Below are positions 1 to 6,557 of a stretch of DNA of 64,000 nucleotides, piece by piece; positions within the stretch are counted from its first letter, which is position 1; each line of letters begins with the position of its first letter. The stretch lies in the IMG/VR virus record IMGVR_UViG_3300030616_000016, positions 134,561-198,560 of that record. One strand, 5' to 3'. The notes beneath the pieces are model-generated. The model did not search any database, was not told where the DNA came from, and saw only the letters and a list, made by a program, of their open reading frames with translations. The position numbers were made by a program, and so were the translations under genes. The stretch comes from a virus.

Positions 1-1038
1 CACGCATTCCATGTGCCATGTGCCAATGCTTGGATTTAGCATTTTTAGGTACGGCCATTCGCCAGTTGTGCCTTTTAGATCAACAAGAAGTAGCTCATAA
101 TCGCCTTGTTTATCTAATGATTTAGCGCCCATAGATTTGACAATTCTTTCAATACCTACCTTATAAATAAATTCTCTGCGAATCTCTGCATTCTTAAGCT
201 TACTGAATTTAGCTGGATCAATATCATGTTCATTTTGCTCTGCTAACCACCGTGGTACATTTACGTTGTTAAGATGCCAAAGCCCCCAGTTATCTGCGAA
301 TCTTACGGACATCCCGCCATCTTTATGCAACTTATTGCCCTTTGAGTTTATTTCAATTGGATTACGACTTACTAATATGGTATCCCCCCATACATTACAA
401 GAAAATATTTTTCTATTGTAATTCACGACTCGATCATATTCTTTCTGATCGTATTCTAATCCGAGGTGTTTAAATAGCTCATAACATCCAATCCCTTCAA
501 TGTTACTATAACTTATAGATGGTATTAGAGGTTCATCGCCACGGACAATCTCTTGATAAAGATGAAATAGATCACCAGTAAAACAGGTATCCTCTTCATA
601 ATAAAGCTCAGCAAGAATCTGGAATTTGATGTTACTATGAATATCTCTGTTAATACCATCGCTAAGTTTTGAAGACAGCATGTATTTAAGTTTGTTCATC
701 AATGGTTCTTTCTCTTCAGCAGCCTTTTGTACTTCATACATATTCTCAGTTATATGGCGGTATTTAATAACTAAAGCTTTTTCTCTTGGCAGCTTTGCTT
801 CTTTGTTGCTGTTATTTTGAATATCAGGCATTTTATTCACAATCGCCATTGGACTATCACATATAATGAGTTCAACGTCTTCAATGCTCGTATTTATTAC
901 TTCAAGCGCAACAGCCACGGCTTGTTTAATTTCATCATCAGGATATTGTTTCGTGAGCAAGCTTATGGATTTATTTGCCTGTTGTGATGCAAGTTCTAGC
1001 ATTTGTTCTTCTGTAAGCTCAGACATTGAGAATTTCAT
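1..1038 (-). CDS. DUF6745-like protein, C-terminus beyond window edge
   Basis: This leftward reading frame opens with ATG at 1038, has AAAGGA upstream, and stays open for 346 codons to the window edge, so its C-terminus is missing. The last ~110 residues read like the DUF6745 family: a 'DGGMSVRFADNWGLWHLNNV' stretch, then 'VPRW', then 'NAEIRREFIYKVGIERIV' and a segment ending in 'LKMLNPS'. That family occurs in many bacteria and some large phages and has no assigned activity, so no function is claimed. The N-terminal ~200 residues are acidic and helical-looking and were not recognised. A 20-bp tandem repeat array separates it from the next gene upstream. Confidence 0.6.
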   Translation of the reverse strand, partial: MKFSMSELTEEQMLELASQQANKSISLLTKQYPDDEIKQAVAVALEVINTSIEDVELIICDSPMAIVNKMPDIQNNSNKEAKLPREKALVIKYRHITENMYEVQKAAEEKEPLMNKLKYMLSSKLSDGINRDIHSNIKFQILAELYYEEDTCFTGDLFHLYQEIVRGDEPLIPSISYSNIEGIGCYELFKHLGLEYDQKEYDRVVNYNRKIFSCNVWGDTILVSRNPIEINSKGNKLHKDGGMSVRFADNWGLWHLNNVNVPRWLAEQNEHDIDPAKFSKLKNAEIRREFIYKVGIERIVKSMGAKSLDKQGDYELLLVDLKGTTGEWPYLKMLNPSIGTWHMECV

Positions 1039-1133
1039 GTATTGTTTCCTTTATAAGCGTATTTGTTTTCCTATGTAGGCGGTTGGCCCCAAAGCCACAA
1101 ACCGCCGCACTTATTCTTTCATATTCCCAGAGA

Positions 1134-1343
1134 GTGAATTACCTTGTAGGAATAACCTTTGTGAGCCATAGAAACCTAGATTAGCCTGTAGGAAGCTGGA
1201 TTGGCTTGTAAAAAGTATGTAATTACTAGATGAGCTTGTGGAAAGCTAGATTAATCTATAGAAAGTCAGATTAACTTATAAAAAGTCAGATTAACTTATA
1301 AAAAGTCAGATTAACTTATAAAAAGTCAGATTAACTTATAAAA
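1134..1343. repeat. 20-bp tandem repeat array
   Basis: About ten 20-bp units lie head to tail. The last four (1264-1343) are identical, AGTCAGATTAACTTATAAAA. The units before them diverge progressively (1244-1263, 1224-1243, 1194-1213, 1174-1193, 1154-1173, 1134-1153), and a 10-nt insertion sits near 1214-1223. The older units contain CTTGTAG, the reverse complement of the CTACAAG core in the array at 2911-3044. The array overlaps the stop codon of the zinc-ribbon gene that ends at 1326. There are no unique spacers, so it is not a CRISPR. It may be a protein-binding array or an expansion by slippage. Confidence 0.85.
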
Positions 1344-1745
1344 AGTATGGTCACTGGCTCTCTCGTGTTCAGGAATTGCTGTTTCACAACCACAATTATT
1401 ACAAGTATTTGTCACATCATTGTATCCACAGAACTTACACTTGGCATATGTCATATCTTTAAGCCCAGGACATATATATCTATCCTTTATCCACTCGGCA
1501 ATAGCCAAGATAGTAGTTCCATCGTGTAGTGAGCTTACAGCAGTTAATGGCTCGTGTAGAACCTTTTGATGTAGCAGGCCCTGGATCTTGTCATCTATGA
1601 TGATTTTATTTGATCTGTCCTGCGGTTTTTTGTATGTTAAGATTGCGGGGCCGTATACAAACCATTCAAATGATATTTCGTGCTCCCAGTCTATCATTAT
1701 TCTTCTTCCACTCTTTATGCATTCATTAATCTCATCAAGAGTCAT
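1326..1745 (-). CDS. zinc-ribbon protein, paralogue 1 of 4
   Basis: A 139-aa protein with a C-terminal zinc ribbon: CKFC, a short spacer, then CNNC (C-x2-C...C-x2-C). Its N-terminal ~95 residues are variable, but length and ribbon position match the three genes upstream. The ATG at 1745 overlaps the previous stop in an ATGA junction, and GGGAG lies 6-7 bases upstream, so it is translationally coupled. It is the last gene of the leftward four-paralogue operon. Its final codons lie inside the 20-bp repeat array, so the C-terminal tail after the ribbon may have been changed by repeat expansion. The substrate is unknown; a role in nucleic-acid or protein binding is only a guess from the ribbon. 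Confidence 0.75.
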   Translation of the reverse strand: MTLDEINECIKSGRRIMIDWEHEISFEWFVYGPAILTYKKPQDRSNKIIIDDKIQGLLHQKVLHEPLTAVSSLHDGTTILAIAEWIKDRYICPGLKDMTYAKCKFCGYNDVTNTCNNCGCETAIPEHERASDHTFYKLI

Positions 1746-2062
1746 TGCTCACTCCCGCAGTTATTACATGTGTTATTGTTTAAGTCGGTGTAGCCGCAGT
1801 ATTTACATTCAAATAACTCCACAACACTACTGTATGCATAATATATGTTCCAAACGTTTGGTGTGTAGCATTGTATGACCAGCTCATCTAGTTTTGTCTT
1901 GCTGGGTGAAGTATGTATTATTGTGAATGGAGTATTGAGCGGCGGCTGGTCTGCTTTACCTATACTATAGTGTTGTCCAGGCATTGGCGTTAGAGGAGTA
2001 TGCCTTCTAACAATGCATTTTGTTTTGTTAATCCTGGCATTCTCAAGTTGTACATGAGTCAT
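1742..2062 (-). CDS. zinc-ribbon protein, paralogue 2 of 4
   Basis: A 106-aa protein ending in a zinc ribbon (CKYC...CNNC at roughly residues 86-103). It shares with its upstream relatives a basic N-terminus, a 'DQPP' motif near residue 38 and a 'YAYSSVVEL' segment just before the ribbon; paralogue 4 has the near-identical 'NAYSSVIEL'. This supports tandem duplication. Start ATG 2062 follows an AGGAG that overlaps the stop region of the preceding frameshifted gene. The molecular function is unknown. It forms an operon with its neighbours, with a 4-nt overlap downstream. Confidence 0.75.
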   Translation of the reverse strand: MTHVQLENARINKTKCIVRRHTPLTPMPGQHYSIGKADQPPLNTPFTIIHTSPSKTKLDELVIQCYTPNVWNIYYAYSSVVELFECKYCGYTDLNNNTCNNCGSEQ

Positions 2063-2067
2063 TGTTT

Positions 2068-2414
2068 CTATTCTCCTGTATATGAAGGAATCGCGGCGTT
2101 ATACCATTCACAACCACAATAACTACATGCCCCATCATCATTTATGTCACTTCCACAATACTGACAGATGGCCGGCACTACACACGAAACATATACATAA
2201 TAGCCATCTCTCGTTCTAAGTACTTTTTCCCACATGTATTTGAGTTGTCTATAAGTTTTATTTGGAATCTTTTCCCTACTGGTGGTTGATGGTTTTCTCT
2301 CAAAGAGTAGTGTCCGCCTTCTTTGTGTTCAGTCTTTTTCTTGGTGTGTTGGGTGGTAATAAACCACGCATCTTTGTTCTTTCGCCAGATCTTACGTAAC
2401 TGCTTCCATTTCAT
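2068..2414 (-). pseudogene. frameshifted zinc-ribbon paralogue 3 of 4
   Basis: The start at 2414 reads MKWKQLRKIW, closely matching paralogue 4, and has GGAG upstream. This frame continues through a 'HQPP' motif and then stops at 2178 without a ribbon. The -1 frame continues in register to a stop at 2068-2070 and encodes the missing segment, including CQYC...CSYC. A one-base loss near 2270-2280, for example in the run read as GGGAAAAG on the coding strand, would explain this. It may be a real mutation, an assembly or homopolymer error, or less likely programmed -1 frameshifting, since no good slippery heptamer is visible in the zero frame. It overlaps the previous gene by 23 nt. Confidence 0.7.
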
Positions 2415-2739
2415 TGTTTATCTCCATATCTACTTTGCATCCGCAATTGGTACATGTATCACTTCTAATATCCGCGCCACAATACGTACAATAAGCCAAT
2501 TCTATTACAGACGAGTAAGCATTCTTCATGTCGTTGGTTATTACTAGTATATCTGGATTGGATAATGAGGGGAATAGACTGGTTATTCGGAATGGCTCAA
2601 ATGGTTCTGGTTGGTCGTCAGGATGGACTTCATAGGCTCCTGCGATTGGATGCTTTTCTCGTTCCTTTGTTTTTCTTGTGATTATGAATCGAGTGCTGTT
2701 GTTTTTGCTCCAAATATCACGTAAGTAGTTAAGATCCAT
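2392..2739 (-). CDS. zinc-ribbon protein, paralogue 4 of 4 (first in operon)
   Basis: A 115-aa protein starting at ATG 2739, preceded by GGAGATAA at good spacing. The frame is open further upstream, but the preceding codons do not match the paralogues. It begins MDLNYLRDIW, like paralogue 3, has a 'DDQPEPFEPF' motif, a 'YSSVIEL' segment and a C-terminal ribbon (CTYC...CTNC). It is the first gene of the leftward operon of four related genes. An inverted repeat at 2792-2818 lies in its leader. The biochemical role is unknown; tandem copies suggest diversification, as in accessory or host-interaction genes. Confidence 0.75.
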   Translation of the reverse strand: MDLNYLRDIWSKNNSTRFIITRKTKEREKHPIAGAYEVHPDDQPEPFEPFRITSLFPSLSNPDILVITNDMKNAYSSVIELAYCTYCGADIRSDTCTNCGCKVDMEINNEMEAVT

Positions 2740-2791
2740 CAATTTATCTCCATTTATGCGCGTTTTTGCTAAGAAAGTGAAAGAAATAGGA

Positions 2792-2818
2792 GATTTGGTG
2801 CCCCCCAAACACCAAATC
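2792..2818 (-). promoter_or_regulatory. leader hairpin (attenuator-like) before the zinc-ribbon operon
   Basis: A perfect 9-bp inverted repeat (GATTTGGTG / CACCAAATC) encloses a 9-nt loop. In the leftward direction it is followed by a pyrimidine-rich tract (TATTTCTTTCACTTTC). It lies 50-80 nt upstream of the first zinc-ribbon gene, so it could end readthrough from genes at 3.2-4.2 kb or attenuate the operon. Confidence 0.5.
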
Positions 2819-2910
2819 ACCCTAAATCAAACCACATTGGAGGAGTGTCTTCACGCCGCTCATTAATTCAATTGGCACACTCTTTGCAATTAGAGTATAC
2901 TAGATAGTAA

Positions 2911-3044
2911 TCTACAAGATAAGCAATCTACAAGATAACCTATCTACAAGGTAACATAGTAGTCTTCTAGTAACACACCTATATTTATATATAGGTGTGT
3001 AATCTACAAGTAACTAGTCTATCTACAAGGTTGCAACCTTGTAG
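2911..3044. repeat. CTACAAG repeat array with two palindromes
   Basis: TCTACAAG occurs at 2911, 2927 and 2943 with exact 16-bp spacing, and again at 3003 and 3022. Between them is a perfect 12-bp inverted repeat, ACACACCTATAT / ATATAGGTGTGT (2973-2984 and 2989-3000), with a TTAT loop. The last copy is half of a perfect 22-bp palindrome at 3023-3044 centred on TTGCAA. No gene is visible from 2820 to 3169. The arrangement resembles iterons or operators for a DNA-binding protein rather than a simple terminator. Confidence 0.8.
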
Positions 3045-3147
3045 GTAACGTCACCTCAAATTCTTTCTCTCCTGGGAGCCCATCACGCTACGCGTAAATT
3101 TGGAGCCCATCACTCGGCGCGTAAATGTACGCGCCAAGGTAGAAAGA

Positions 3148-3168
3148 CCCCGGCGCGAAGCGCCGGGG
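3148..3168 (-). terminator. rho-independent terminator
   Basis: A 9-bp GC-rich stem (CCCCGGCGC / GCGCCGGGG) with a three-base loop is followed, in the leftward direction, by TCTTTCT. It lies just past the stop of the small membrane protein at 3170 and should end the leftward transcript from about 4.4 kb. Confidence 0.8.
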
Positions 3169-3169
3169 C

Positions 3170-3346
3170 TTAATTCTTCTTCTTGATGAGATAGTAGCCT
3201 AGAGCGATAAGAATGACTGGTCCTATTGGGCTTAGACACAATAATGCGCCTATTCCACCTAGGACTAGCCATTTATAGCTATCGTCGGTTGGCTGGGACT
3301 GCTCGTCTGTAACCTCATCATCTCCAACGAGCTTCTCCCAGCGCAC
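3170..3346 (-). CDS. small hydrophobic membrane protein, GTG start
   Basis: A 58-aa protein starting with GTG at 3346, directly after the upstream stop codon and preceded by AGGAGGGATAA. The first ~24 residues are hydrophilic and acidic. Residues ~25-54 (from KWLVLGGIGALLCL to LIALGYYLI) form a hydrophobic hairpin or one long membrane span, ending KKKN. The gene is short but well supported by start, ribosome-binding site and the terminator right after the stop. Its function is unknown; a membrane or lysis-accessory role would be a guess. Confidence 0.65.
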   Translation of the reverse strand: MRWEKLVGDDEVTDEQSQPTDDSYKWLVLGGIGALLCLSPIGPVILIALGYYLIKKKN

Positions 3347-3940
3347 TTATCCCTCCTGTGGGATGAAGTTTGCCACCATAGAATTCAGGAGGCTCTTCTT
3401 CCTCTCGATTTCACCCTTCTCTGTCTTATAGGCTTCTTCGAGTTCCTTCTCCTCTTCAGCAATCTCTTTAATTGCTTGAGAGTGGAGGGTTTGTGCGGTA
3501 TTTGCGAAGTCGGCGGGGCCATCAAAACGGTTGACCAGGGATTTGAACCGGTCATAGCTGATACTGTATCTCTGCTCAAATGTCTCTTTGCTGGATTTGA
3601 CAGCTTTCTCCAGCGCGCTAACTTCGTCCTGAACTTCACTCAGGGGTATGTCACAAAGAGCGAGCTTCTTGCGCTTCTCTTTGTTGCTTTTGATTGTGTT
3701 GCTGATTTCCTCAGCGTCTCGATGCGCGGCGCCGACATTCTTAACATTTACCAATGAGAGTACAGCGCTCTGCTTTGCTGTCTCTTTGGTTGCGGCCTGG
3801 CCGTTCTCGATTCCTGCTTTTGCGCCTGAGTACATGGAAGAGGGTATTGTTGCGGCTACGCTAGCCGTCTCACCCAGAAAGCTTCCAAGTCTCGCCGAAA
3901 TTCCACTGATTGTACTGGTCCGTTTCTTTAACAGATTCAT
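3347..3940 (-). CDS. coiled-coil protein of unknown function
   Basis: A 197-aa protein. Residues ~15-45 are mildly hydrophobic and glycine/alanine-rich (FLGETASVAATIPSSMYSG). The rest is strongly helical and charged, with coiled-coil character at ~75-125 and ~155-185 (for example EEEKELEEAYKTEKGEIERKK). The start at 3940 lies inside the end of the upstream membrane-protein gene (71-nt overlap). It is followed without a gap by the GTG-started membrane protein. No family was recognised. The company of two membrane proteins suggests a membrane-associated complex, as inference. Confidence 0.6.
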   Translation of the reverse strand: MNLLKKRTSTISGISARLGSFLGETASVAATIPSSMYSGAKAGIENGQAATKETAKQSAVLSLVNVKNVGAAHRDAEEISNTIKSNKEKRKKLALCDIPLSEVQDEVSALEKAVKSSKETFEQRYSISYDRFKSLVNRFDGPADFANTAQTLHSQAIKEIAEEEKELEEAYKTEKGEIERKKSLLNSMVANFIPQEG

Positions 3941-4211
3941 TTTTGTTCCTCCGAAAATGTGGTTTTGATATAATTAAACTTACACAAGGTCCTGCTATTA
4001 AACCAGCTATACCGCCTGTGACTCCGCCGCACAGACCACCGACCATAGCAAGACCGATACTTAATCCCCAGTCGACAACACATCGACTTATGGCTCTACA
4101 TTTGGCTTTAAAGCCTCGCGCCTGACCTATGGCTACCACACGGTAACCCAATATAATTAAGCCAATTGCGCCAATTATTGCCAGCATTAATTGTATCATT
4201 TCATTCGCCAT
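3870..4211 (-). CDS. putative two-span membrane protein
   Basis: A 113-aa protein with two hydrophobic segments. Residues ~5-25 (IQLMLAIIGAIGLIILGYRVV) are one; residues ~48-82 are another, rich in glycine (VGGLCGGVTGGIAGLIAGPCVSLII). They are followed by a basic then polar tail. AAAGGA lies immediately before the first ATG, so the fifth-residue ATG (4199) is an alternative start. The C-terminal ~23 codons overlap the next gene in another frame. Function is unknown; glycine-zipper-like spans occur in phage holins and ejection proteins, but this is not enough for assignment. Confidence 0.5.
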   Translation of the reverse strand: MANEMIQLMLAIIGAIGLIILGYRVVAIGQARGFKAKCRAISRCVVDWGLSIGLAMVGGLCGGVTGGIAGLIAGPCVSLIISKPHFRRNKNESVKETDQYNQWNFGETWKLSG

Positions 4212-4288
4212 TCCTTTCGCAGAAGAGTAAAAGAGACTTGTGGACAGGATTTGAGGACGAGGTTGGGACCGGTCTTATAGAGACCGAT

Positions 4289-4405
4289 TTATTGCCAGGT
4301 CCTTGCCTGCAACTTCCCCTGTGGCATTTCGTAGAGGGAAGTACTGTCAGCATTAAGTCCGACATGCTGTACGTTGCCACGACGCATTGAGCCACCACAA
4401 GTCAT
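4289..4405 (-). CDS. possible small basic protein, start uncertain
   Basis: A 38-codon frame from ATG 4405 to TAA 4289 reads like a protein (starts MTCGGSMRRGN, ends KLQARTWQ), but its own start lacks a ribosome-binding site. A strong AAAGGAG stands 34 nt upstream before ATG 4439, which opens a 6-codon frame ending in TAG at 4419. Reading +1 at CGT-TAG would join the two frames without interruption. Choices are a leader peptide, a frameshifted fusion, a one-base deletion, or chance. Confidence 0.3.
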   Translation of the reverse strand: MTCGGSMRRGNVQHVGLNADSTSLYEMPQGKLQARTWQ

Positions 4406-4605
4406 TAATAATGAACGACTAACGGTTATCGGGCGTCATTTCTTTCTCCTTTCATCAAAGATGTTATTGCTTTCTAAAGTAAAAATCAATCCACAATACC
4501 AATATAACTAGACCCTATGATGCCCTCGTATGCTTGCGAGAAGGGGTCTATTTGGCAAAGTTATTTAAAAAGAGTGTTGGTACAATTTATGACTTATTTT
4601 TGTTA

Positions 4606-4675
4606 TTGACAGAAAAGAGGACTAATAGTATAATACTATATCATAGTTTCACATATGAACTTCATATACTATTAG
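4606..4675 (+). promoter_or_regulatory. consensus sigma70 promoter with overlapping inverted repeat
   Basis: TTGACA (4606-4611) and TATAAT (4629-4634) are separated by exactly 17 bp. The -10 overlaps the left arm of a 10-bp inverted repeat: CTAATAGTAT at 4622-4631 and ATACTATTAG at 4666-4675. The promoter drives the HNH/HTH pair. The inverted repeat is well placed to be an operator (possibly for the HTH protein two genes downstream) or a leader hairpin. A perfect host-type promoter suggests immediate transcription by host polymerase. Confidence 0.8.
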
Positions 4676-4700
4676 CCCTTTTTACATAAGGAGTGGTATG

Positions 4701-5090
4701 ATGGCATGGCAATGTACTGTTTATTCGCGTAGGGGCGACGAGAATCCCTTGCCTGAAAACTGGCATGAAATTAAACTTAATGTTGTTTTCAGAGATAGAT
4801 TCACTTGTCAAATGTGTGGCAAGAAGTTCAAGTTTGAAGAACTTGATGCGCATCATTTGAAACCCCGTTCTGAAGGAGGTACTAATAACATCAAGAATCT
4901 AATAACATTGTGTGAAGATTGTCATGATGTTGTTGAGGTCAATGGAATTCGCTACCGGGATATTATCAGGAATAAGCATAGACTGCAGCGAGACAGGCAA
5001 GAAAAACTTTATGAACTTAAGCATGGGAGCAAGAAATGCAAGAGAATCAAGAAGAAACCAATAGCGAACAAAGAGAACTGGCAGACATAG
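4701..5090 (+). CDS. HNH endonuclease
   Basis: A 129-aa HNH nuclease that should make a metal-dependent nick or break in DNA. C36-x2-C39 and C71-x2-C74 form the structural zinc site, H51-H52 the first His of the beta-beta-alpha-metal fold, N67 the Asn and H75 the last His. The C-terminal third is highly basic (KKCKRIKKK) and probably binds DNA. ATG 4701 has better spacing from AAGGAG than the adjacent ATG 4698. It sits alone with a helix-turn-helix gene in a rightward island among leftward genes and has its own promoter, as expected for a free-standing homing-type endonuclease, though no interrupted neighbour is evident. Confidence 0.9.
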   Translation: MAWQCTVYSRRGDENPLPENWHEIKLNVVFRDRFTCQMCGKKFKFEELDAHHLKPRSEGGTNNIKNLITLCEDCHDVVEVNGIRYRDIIRNKHRLQRDRQEKLYELKHGSKKCKRIKKKPIANKENWQT

Positions 5091-5293
5091 GTATACGGCG
5101 GATACAACCCTCCGTCGTAGAGCCGCTGCATATTTTACTCAACAAAGGTGTTACTAAATGGGTTATATCCAAGCGCGTTGGTGTTACGTGGCGTACCGTA
5201 AGATACTGGGAGCAAGGGTTTTCTGAACCTAAAGAGTTCAATATGAAAGCCTTGTGGGATCTTGTAGATGAGGTTAATGAAGCAGGTGGCTGA
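5036..5293 (+). CDS. helix-turn-helix DNA-binding protein
   Basis: An 85-aa protein with a helix-turn-helix at ~34-60 (LLNKGVTKWVISKRVGV followed by TWRTVRYWEQG), typical of small phage regulators or of DNA-binding domains attached to homing endonucleases. The ATG lies within the HNH gene (55-nt overlap, other frame) with GGGAG upstream, so it is probably co-translated with HNH. It could repress its own promoter through the inverted repeat at 4622-4675 or act as a specificity partner of the nuclease. Both are inferences. Confidence 0.65.
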   Translation: MQENQEETNSEQRELADIGIRRIQPSVVEPLHILLNKGVTKWVISKRVGVTWRTVRYWEQGFSEPKEFNMKALWDLVDEVNEAGG

Positions 5294-5929
5294 CACATAC
5301 CATCCAGCACTCTCAATTATGTCCTTGAGTGTATCAGAGTCGTAGAATACCCTATTTGCGTTTGCTCCGTTTGAAGCGGTTCCTGGTTCTGCTGTGCCTC
5401 TTCTTCATACCCTTTCCACTTGTAAAATGAGAGGGAAGAGGTTAGCCGCCATCCGCCTCCTACACCAATCCCCTGACATACCCTCTCAAGTTAATAAAGG
5501 GGAGAGGGCTTTCTTGCTCCACGTCAGCCTCCAATGTTAGAGTTGGCCCAGCTGTACGTACCCTCTCTGAGAGCTTGCTACCATATTGGTGACTGTTGTG
5601 GTCGTCACCTTACCGCCCCCGATTCTATTACGATCCAACGCCCAAGGGTAGCAATTGGAAAGGTGAGAGACTTTCTTCCCACCACGCAATTAGCGTATCT
5701 CTCTGGGTGTAGTCTCTGATGAGATAAATCTACGACTGTAGGTGGGGCTAATAGTCCTACCTTGAGACGTTTAACGAATCATTCCAGACGTTGTGAAATT
5801 CCCATCAGGTGAGAGGCTTTGTTCGCCACGTACAGCCACCGGCGTTTATTCCGGATGTACACCTCAGTTAGTACTGAGTACGCTGTCCGTATCCTCTCGT
5901 AGGCTCTGAGTTACCTACTCAGCCGTTTT
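5294..5929 (+). ncRNA. candidate large structured non-coding RNA (~600 nt)
   Basis: No convincing gene is present. Clear local inverted repeats include CCCTCTC/GAGAGGG (5481-5508), GGTGAC/GTCACC (5588-5609), the GTAC-CCGG / CCGG-GTAC nested stem around 5829-5859 and CTCAGT/ACTGAG (5863-5878). A GAGAG...CTTT..TTC..CCACG element recurs near 5503, 5665 and 5809. A terminator closes the region at 5902-5929, and transcription from 4606 would run into it. Large ornate phage RNAs such as GOLLD and ROOL have this size and setting, but membership cannot be claimed. No tRNA cloverleaf was found. Confidence 0.45.
5902..5929 (+). terminator. terminator of the HNH/HTH/ncRNA unit
   Basis: GGCT-(CT)-GAGT pairs with ACTC-AGCC around a TACCT loop and is followed by GTTTT on the + strand. 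It overlaps the last codons of the leftward coiled-coil gene, so the hairpin also follows that gene's stop. The T-run is on the rightward side only. Confidence 0.6.
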
Positions 5930-6136
5930 CGAATCCAAATCGCAAGCAGCGATCTCTTCATCGGGCTGAGTTTCGCTAAGCTGTTTCTTGAGTTCAGCGA
6001 TGGTTTTGTGGCTGGTGTCCAGATTGCTCTGGAGCTCGGAGATGGTCTGGTTTCGCTCTGTCAACGCCTTCTCCTGGTCCTTGTTTGTTTTGACCAGACG
6101 CTGACACTTCTGATGCAACATTTCACGCTTTGTCAT
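5915..6136 (-). CDS. small coiled-coil protein
   Basis: A 73-aa protein with start ATG 6136 and AGGAGA six bases upstream. Residues ~5-55 form an almost continuous heptad-rich coiled coil (for example ALTERNQTISELQSNLDTSH then KTIAELKKQL), followed by an acidic tail. No enzyme motif is present. It may be an oligomerisation or partner-binding protein. Its final codons coincide with the converging terminator of the rightward unit. Confidence 0.65.
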   Translation of the reverse strand: MTKREMLHQKCQRLVKTNKDQEKALTERNQTISELQSNLDTSHKTIAELKKQLSETQPDEEIAACDLDSKTAE

Positions 6137-6233
6137 GCTTGTCTCCTGTTAAAATAAAGTTGGTGTGTGAACCCGTATACGAACGTAAGTACACACGGGA
6201 ATATTACATATAACCTACTTATTATAAGTAATG

Positions 6234-6557
6234 TCACGATACTGATTCAAGCTTCTTCTGAAGCTCATCAATTGTTGCGTAGATGCCCTTGGCATCATCA
6301 TCAAAGCGACTCATCAGTCGCCTGAAGATTCTGTAGTTGATGTTGAAGTCGTCCTTGAACACCCTCACCATCTTGTTTATTGCGAAACTGAATTGGAGCC
6401 GCATTGCCTTGTCACCAGACTTCTCAGCTTCCTCCATGCGGTTTAGGGCGTTGTCTATCTGACTCATGGCCAGAGCCGCTACTTCCAGGTGGGGTACTAT
6501 TGACAGACGAGCAGCGGCGTGCTCCTTCTTTCCTTTAGCTACATCGAACAGATTCAT
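6234..6557 (-). CDS. helical protein of unknown function
   Basis: A 107-aa protein starting MNLFDVAKG at ATG 6557, with AAGGAG upstream. An in-frame upstream ATG at 6614 lacks a ribosome-binding site. The sequence is alpha-helical and mixed-charge (ALNRMEEAEKSGDKAMRLQF, then IYATIDELQKKLE). No domain was recognised. It lies between the coiled-coil gene and a hairpin terminator that follows the 7245-6790 gene. Confidence 0.6.
   Translation of the reverse strand: MNLFDVAKGKKEHAAARLSIVPHLEVAALAMSQIDNALNRMEEAEKSGDKAMRLQFSFAINKMVRVFKDDFNINYRIFRRLMSRFDDDAKGIYATIDELQKKLESVS

Noticed and set aside
1134-3044. CRISPR arrays
   Set aside because: Repeats are directly abutting or 16-bp phased with no unique spacers, and no cas genes are present.
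3051-3272. Leftward 73-codon reading frame over the terminator and small membrane gene
   Set aside because: It runs through the 3148-3168 terminator and overlaps the better supported GTG-started gene in another frame; the product is Arg/Ser-rich with no ribosome-binding site.
4201-4398. Leftward 65-codon frame starting with GTG
   Set aside because: No ribosome-binding site and Cys/Ser-rich unstructured product; the alternative frame in the same place reads more like protein but is itself uncertain.
5534-5719. Rightward 61-codon frame in the structured region
   Set aside because: There is no ribosome-binding site, composition is unlike a protein and hairpins run across it.
5294-5929. tRNA genes or tRNA-like array
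   Set aside because: Repeat spacing of ~72-80 nt looked suggestive, but no cloverleaf with T-loop GTTCRA and acceptor pairing could be assembled.
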